From: an uncultured Schaedlerella sp.
GTDB lineage: Bacteria > Bacillota > Clostridia > Lachnospirales > Lachnospiraceae
Direction of reading: 5' to 3'
DNA: 36,783 nt
Assembly (NCBI GenBank): GCA_934435195.1
Contig: CAKSAJ010000027.1
Span: 1-36,783 of the forward strand
Shown: positions 34,363 through 36,783 of the stretch, piece by piece
Position numbering within the stretch: position 1 is the first letter of the stretch
Layout: each line of letters opens with the position of its first letter
Program-made: the position numbers and the translations under genes
Notes under the pieces: model-generated
Told to the model about the DNA's origin: nothing
Database searches by the model: none
Seen by the model: only the letters and a program-made list of their open reading frames with translations

Positions 34363-35655
34363 ATGTTAGATATTAAATTTGTGAGATCAAATCCGGAGGT
34401 TGTAAAACAGAATATTCGTAACAAATTCCAGGATGCAAAATTACCATTGGTAGATGAAGTGTTAGAGTTAGATGCAAGAAACCGTGAAATCAAACAGGAA
34501 GTAGAAGCTCTGAGAGCTGAAAAAAATAAAATTTCTAAACAGATCGGTGCATTGATGGCACAGGGTAAAAAAGAAGAAGCAGAAGAAGTAAAGAAACAGG
34601 TTGCTGCTAATGGAGACAGAATCGAGGCTCTTTCAAAAGAAGAGAAGGAAGTAGAAGAAAAACTGAAAAAAGACATGATGACTATTCCAAATATCATCGA
34701 TTCATCTGTACCGATTGGAAAAGATGACAGCGAAAATGTGGAAGTAGAACGTTATGGAGAGCCGGTTGTTCCAGATTTTGAAATTCCATATCACGCAGAA
34801 ATTATGGAAAGCTTTGATGGCCTTGATCTTGACAGCGCAAGAAAAGTTGCAGGAAACGGATTCTATTATCTGATGGGAGATATCGCAAGACTTCACTCAG
34901 CAGTAATCTCATATGCAAGAGACTTTATGATCAACCGTGGATTCACATATTGCGTACCACCATTTATGATCAGAAGTAATGTAGTTACAGGTGTTATGAG
35001 CTTTGCAGAGATGGATGCAATGATGTACAAAATCGAAGGTGAAGATTTATATCTGATCGGAACAAGTGAGCATTCTATGATTGGTAAATTTATCGACACA
35101 CAGCTTACAGAAGATCAGCTTCCACAGACATTGACAAGCTACTCACCTTGCTTCCGTAAAGAAAAAGGAGCACATGGTATTGAAGAACGTGGAGTATATC
35201 GTATTCATCAGTTTGAAAAACAGGAAATGATCGTTGTCTGCAAACCAGAAGACAGTAAAGAATGGTATGATAAATTGTGGCAGAACACAGTAGATCTCTT
35301 CAGAAGCATGGATATTCCAGTACGTACATTAGAGTGCTGCTCTGGAGACTTAGCAGATTTGAAAGTAAAATCTGTGGATGTTGAAGCATGGTCTCCAAGA
35401 CAGAAGAAATACTTCGAAGTAGGAAGCTGCTCAAACCTTGGCGATGCACAGGCTAGAAGACTTGGAATTCGTGTAAAAGGAAATGATGGAAGCAAATATT
35501 TTGCACATACTTTGAATAATACAGTAGTTGCACCACCAAGAATGCTGATTGCATTCCTCGAAAATAATCTTCAGGCAGATGGTTCTGTGAAGATTCCAGA
35601 GGCATTACAGCCATATATGGGTGGAAATACAGTTATTGTTCCAAAACATAAATAA
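34363..35655 (+). CDS. serS: Seryl-tRNA synthetase
   Basis: This 430-residue class II synthetase charges serine tRNAs. The N-terminal tRNA-binding coiled coil spans about 25-105 (Glu/Lys-rich). The core has GTSEHSMIGKF, FRKEKGAHGIEERGVYRIHQF (motif 2) and NNTVVAPPRMLIAFLENN (motif 3). AGAGGAGG is before the start. No T-box leader is seen in the 60 bases upstream, unlike many Firmicute synthetase genes. Codon use is more ordered than in neighbours, as expected for high expression. Confidence 0.98.
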   Translation: MLDIKFVRSNPEVVKQNIRNKFQDAKLPLVDEVLELDARNREIKQEVEALRAEKNKISKQIGALMAQGKKEEAEEVKKQVAANGDRIEALSKEEKEVEEKLKKDMMTIPNIIDSSVPIGKDDSENVEVERYGEPVVPDFEIPYHAEIMESFDGLDLDSARKVAGNGFYYLMGDIARLHSAVISYARDFMINRGFTYCVPPFMIRSNVVTGVMSFAEMDAMMYKIEGEDLYLIGTSEHSMIGKFIDTQLTEDQLPQTLTSYSPCFRKEKGAHGIEERGVYRIHQFEKQEMIVVCKPEDSKEWYDKLWQNTVDLFRSMDIPVRTLECCSGDLADLKVKSVDVEAWSPRQKKYFEVGSCSNLGDAQARRLGIRVKGNDGSKYFAHTLNNTVVAPPRMLIAFLENNLQADGSVKIPEALQPYMGGNTVIVPKHK

Positions 35656-35670
35656 TTAGAAGACAAAGCA

Positions 35671-35697
35671 AAATCCCGGAGCAATCCGGGATTTTCT
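35671..35697 (+). terminator. Terminator after serS
   Basis: AAATCCCGGA-GCAA-TCCGGGATTT, then TTCTGG: a 10-bp stem. The T tract is short, and the next gene's ribosome site (GGAG) begins two or three bases later, so readthrough into that gene is likely. Confidence 0.75.
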
Positions 35698-35707
35698 GGA
35701 GAAATAG

Positions 35708-36583
35708 ATGCATCAATATTTAGAAGCTATTGGCTTTGGAAAAATTCAGTCGAAGAAAGAACTAAAGCAATTATTAAATCAGGTAGAACAGGAATGTACA
35801 CATCAGATGGTTGTATCGTATTCAGATGATACAGATTACTGTGAGCTGCAAAAAGAATATGGACAGTGTATGGGAATCACAGTTTGTGGAGAGTTAGACG
35901 GAGAAGATCGCTTTGAAGCAGATTATTATTTTCCATATTTTGAAGGTAGCGGAATTACAACATATTCTGAAGTTTCGATAGAAAGAAGAATTGAAAAAGA
36001 AGCATATGTAGGAATATGTGAAGATTCAAAAGTAGGAATCAGTTTGATATTTCATGTGCAGAATGGCGTGGAATACATGAAAGAAAAACAGCTTGGCTTT
36101 CTTTCGCAAGAACAAACATCTGTAACCTTTTCGGGACTTGCTCTCAGTGGAAAAATTTTATTTCCAATAAAGAAAAGCGAAGTGCAGGTTAAGCAGGAAC
36201 AAGAAAATTCTAAGAATCGTAAAAATCTGCTAAACGCAGCCAGACAAGGAGACCCGGGAGCAATCGAGACATTGACATTGGATGATATGGACATATATTC
36301 CAAGGTATCCAGAAGACTTATCACAGAGGATGTATTTTCAATCGTAGATACATATTTCATGCCTTATGGTGTAGAATGTGATGTGTATTCAATCATGGGT
36401 GAAATATTGGCAGTTCGTGAGCGGGAAAATGTGCTTACAAAAGAAGTGGTATATCAGATGAAATTAGATGTAAATGAACTACAGTTTGATATTTGCGTAC
36501 CAAAGAGTAAGGTGCTTGGTGAGCCAGAAATCGGGCGCAGATTTAAAGGAAAAATCTGGCTGCAGGGATATATCAATTTTTGA
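35708..36583 (+). CDS. Uncharacterised protein, DUF3881-like
   Basis: A 291-residue soluble protein without signal peptide or membrane segment. It begins MHQYLEAIGFGKIQSKKELK, has a middle region rich in acidic residues and aromatics (ADYYFPYFEGSGITTYSEVS), a charged linker (about 155-172), and ends with LDVNELQFDICVPKSKVLGEPEIGRRFKGKIWLQGYINF. The start, size and end recall the DUF3881 family of Lachnospiraceae; this is from memory. No catalytic motif is visible. GGAG lies six bases before the start, directly after the serS terminator. Confidence 0.75.
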   Translation: MHQYLEAIGFGKIQSKKELKQLLNQVEQECTHQMVVSYSDDTDYCELQKEYGQCMGITVCGELDGEDRFEADYYFPYFEGSGITTYSEVSIERRIEKEAYVGICEDSKVGISLIFHVQNGVEYMKEKQLGFLSQEQTSVTFSGLALSGKILFPIKKSEVQVKQEQENSKNRKNLLNAARQGDPGAIETLTLDDMDIYSKVSRRLITEDVFSIVDTYFMPYGVECDVYSIMGEILAVRERENVLTKEVVYQMKLDVNELQFDICVPKSKVLGEPEIGRRFKGKIWLQGYINF

Positions 36584-36619
36584 CGGAATAGTAAATTTAC
36601 AGCGGATATATAAATTTAG

Positions 36620-36648
36620 TTGAATTTAGAAGGCACGAGTGTTAAAAT
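36620..36648 (+). promoter_or_regulatory. Promoter of tRNA-Arg
   Basis: TTGAAT (36620-36625), 17 bases, TAAAAT (36643-36648). The spacer's GCACGAGTG is repeated inverted at 36662-36670, so the -10 box lies between the arms of an inverted repeat. Two smaller palindromes follow: GATGCAC-TC-GTGCATC (36658-36673) and AAGAGAA-TAAG-TTCTCTT (36679-36696). Confidence 0.7.
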
Positions 36649-36707
36649 AGTAAACATGATGCACTCGTGCATCAATAAAAGAGAATAAGTTCTCTTAAAT
36701 AGAATAT

Positions 36708-36783
36708 GTCGTCATAGCTCAGCTGGATAGAGCACTCGCCTCCTAAGAGAAAGCCGAGGCATTCCCCAAAGGGAAAAAATGAA
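36708..36783 (+). tRNA. tRNA-Arg (anticodon CCU), 5' part; interrupted after the anticodon and cut by window edge
   Basis: GTCGTCA (acceptor), TA, the D arm GCTCAGCTGGATAGAGC and CTCGC-CTCCTAA (anticodon CCU at 36742-36744) are canonical. The 3' half of the anticodon stem should read GCGAG right after CCTAA, but the sequence goes on GAGAAAGCCGAGGCATTCC. A CGAG at 36755-36758 could pair with CTCG but leaves a 16-base loop. A hairpin CATTCCC-CAAA-GGGAA...ATG follows. An intron at this site is the leading idea; a broken gene or an inserted element is possible. Confidence 0.65.

Noticed and set aside
1..36783. CRISPR arrays, insertion sequences or prophage genes
   Set aside because: No regularly spaced repeats, transposase, integrase or phage genes were seen in the window.

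Overview
The window is the replication-origin region of a low-GC Gram-positive chromosome. The gene order, the YidC/Jag/MnmE/MnmG/RsmG block, the T-box leader and the ParA-ParB-DUF4446-SerS run point to a clostridial anaerobe, most likely of the Lachnospiraceae; the family is inferred from content and order, not from a database match. The origin lies around dnaA (about 21.3-23.5 kb). Genes point away from it on both sides, and the only protein gene running toward the origin is an alpha/beta-hydrolase-fold gene at 30.7-31.7 kb.

Left arm, read leftward from the origin: dnaA, dnaN, an S4-domain protein, recF, gyrB and gyrA. Next comes a T-box leader with a UGG (Trp) specifier controlling a three-gene ABC importer of the TrpXYZ type. 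Then a sugar-uptake locus: an AraC-type response regulator, a YesM-like histidine kinase with almost no extracellular part, a doubly degenerate RbsA-like ATPase, a ThuA-like protein, a sugar-binding lipoprotein, a normal RbsA-like ATPase and an RbsC-like permease. After that come the two subunits of a class I (Fe-S) fumarate hydratase, tRNA-Ser(GCU), and tandem promoters that probably drive an rRNA operon beyond the left edge.

Right arm, read rightward: rpmH, rnpA, yidD, yidC, jag, mnmE, mnmG and rsmG (translation, RNA processing, membrane insertion, tRNA modification). Then a long palindromic terminator, the head-on hydrolase-like gene, two parS sites in a perfect inverted repeat, parA, parB, a DUF4446 membrane protein, serS, a DUF3881-like protein, and a tRNA-Arg(CCU) gene whose anticodon arm is interrupted at the right edge.

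Most of the window is conserved core. The part most worth attention is the sugar locus, where the kinase, the degenerate ATPase and two matching promoter modules look like one sensing circuit. The pseudo-hydrolase beside parS and the interrupted tRNA-Arg come next.
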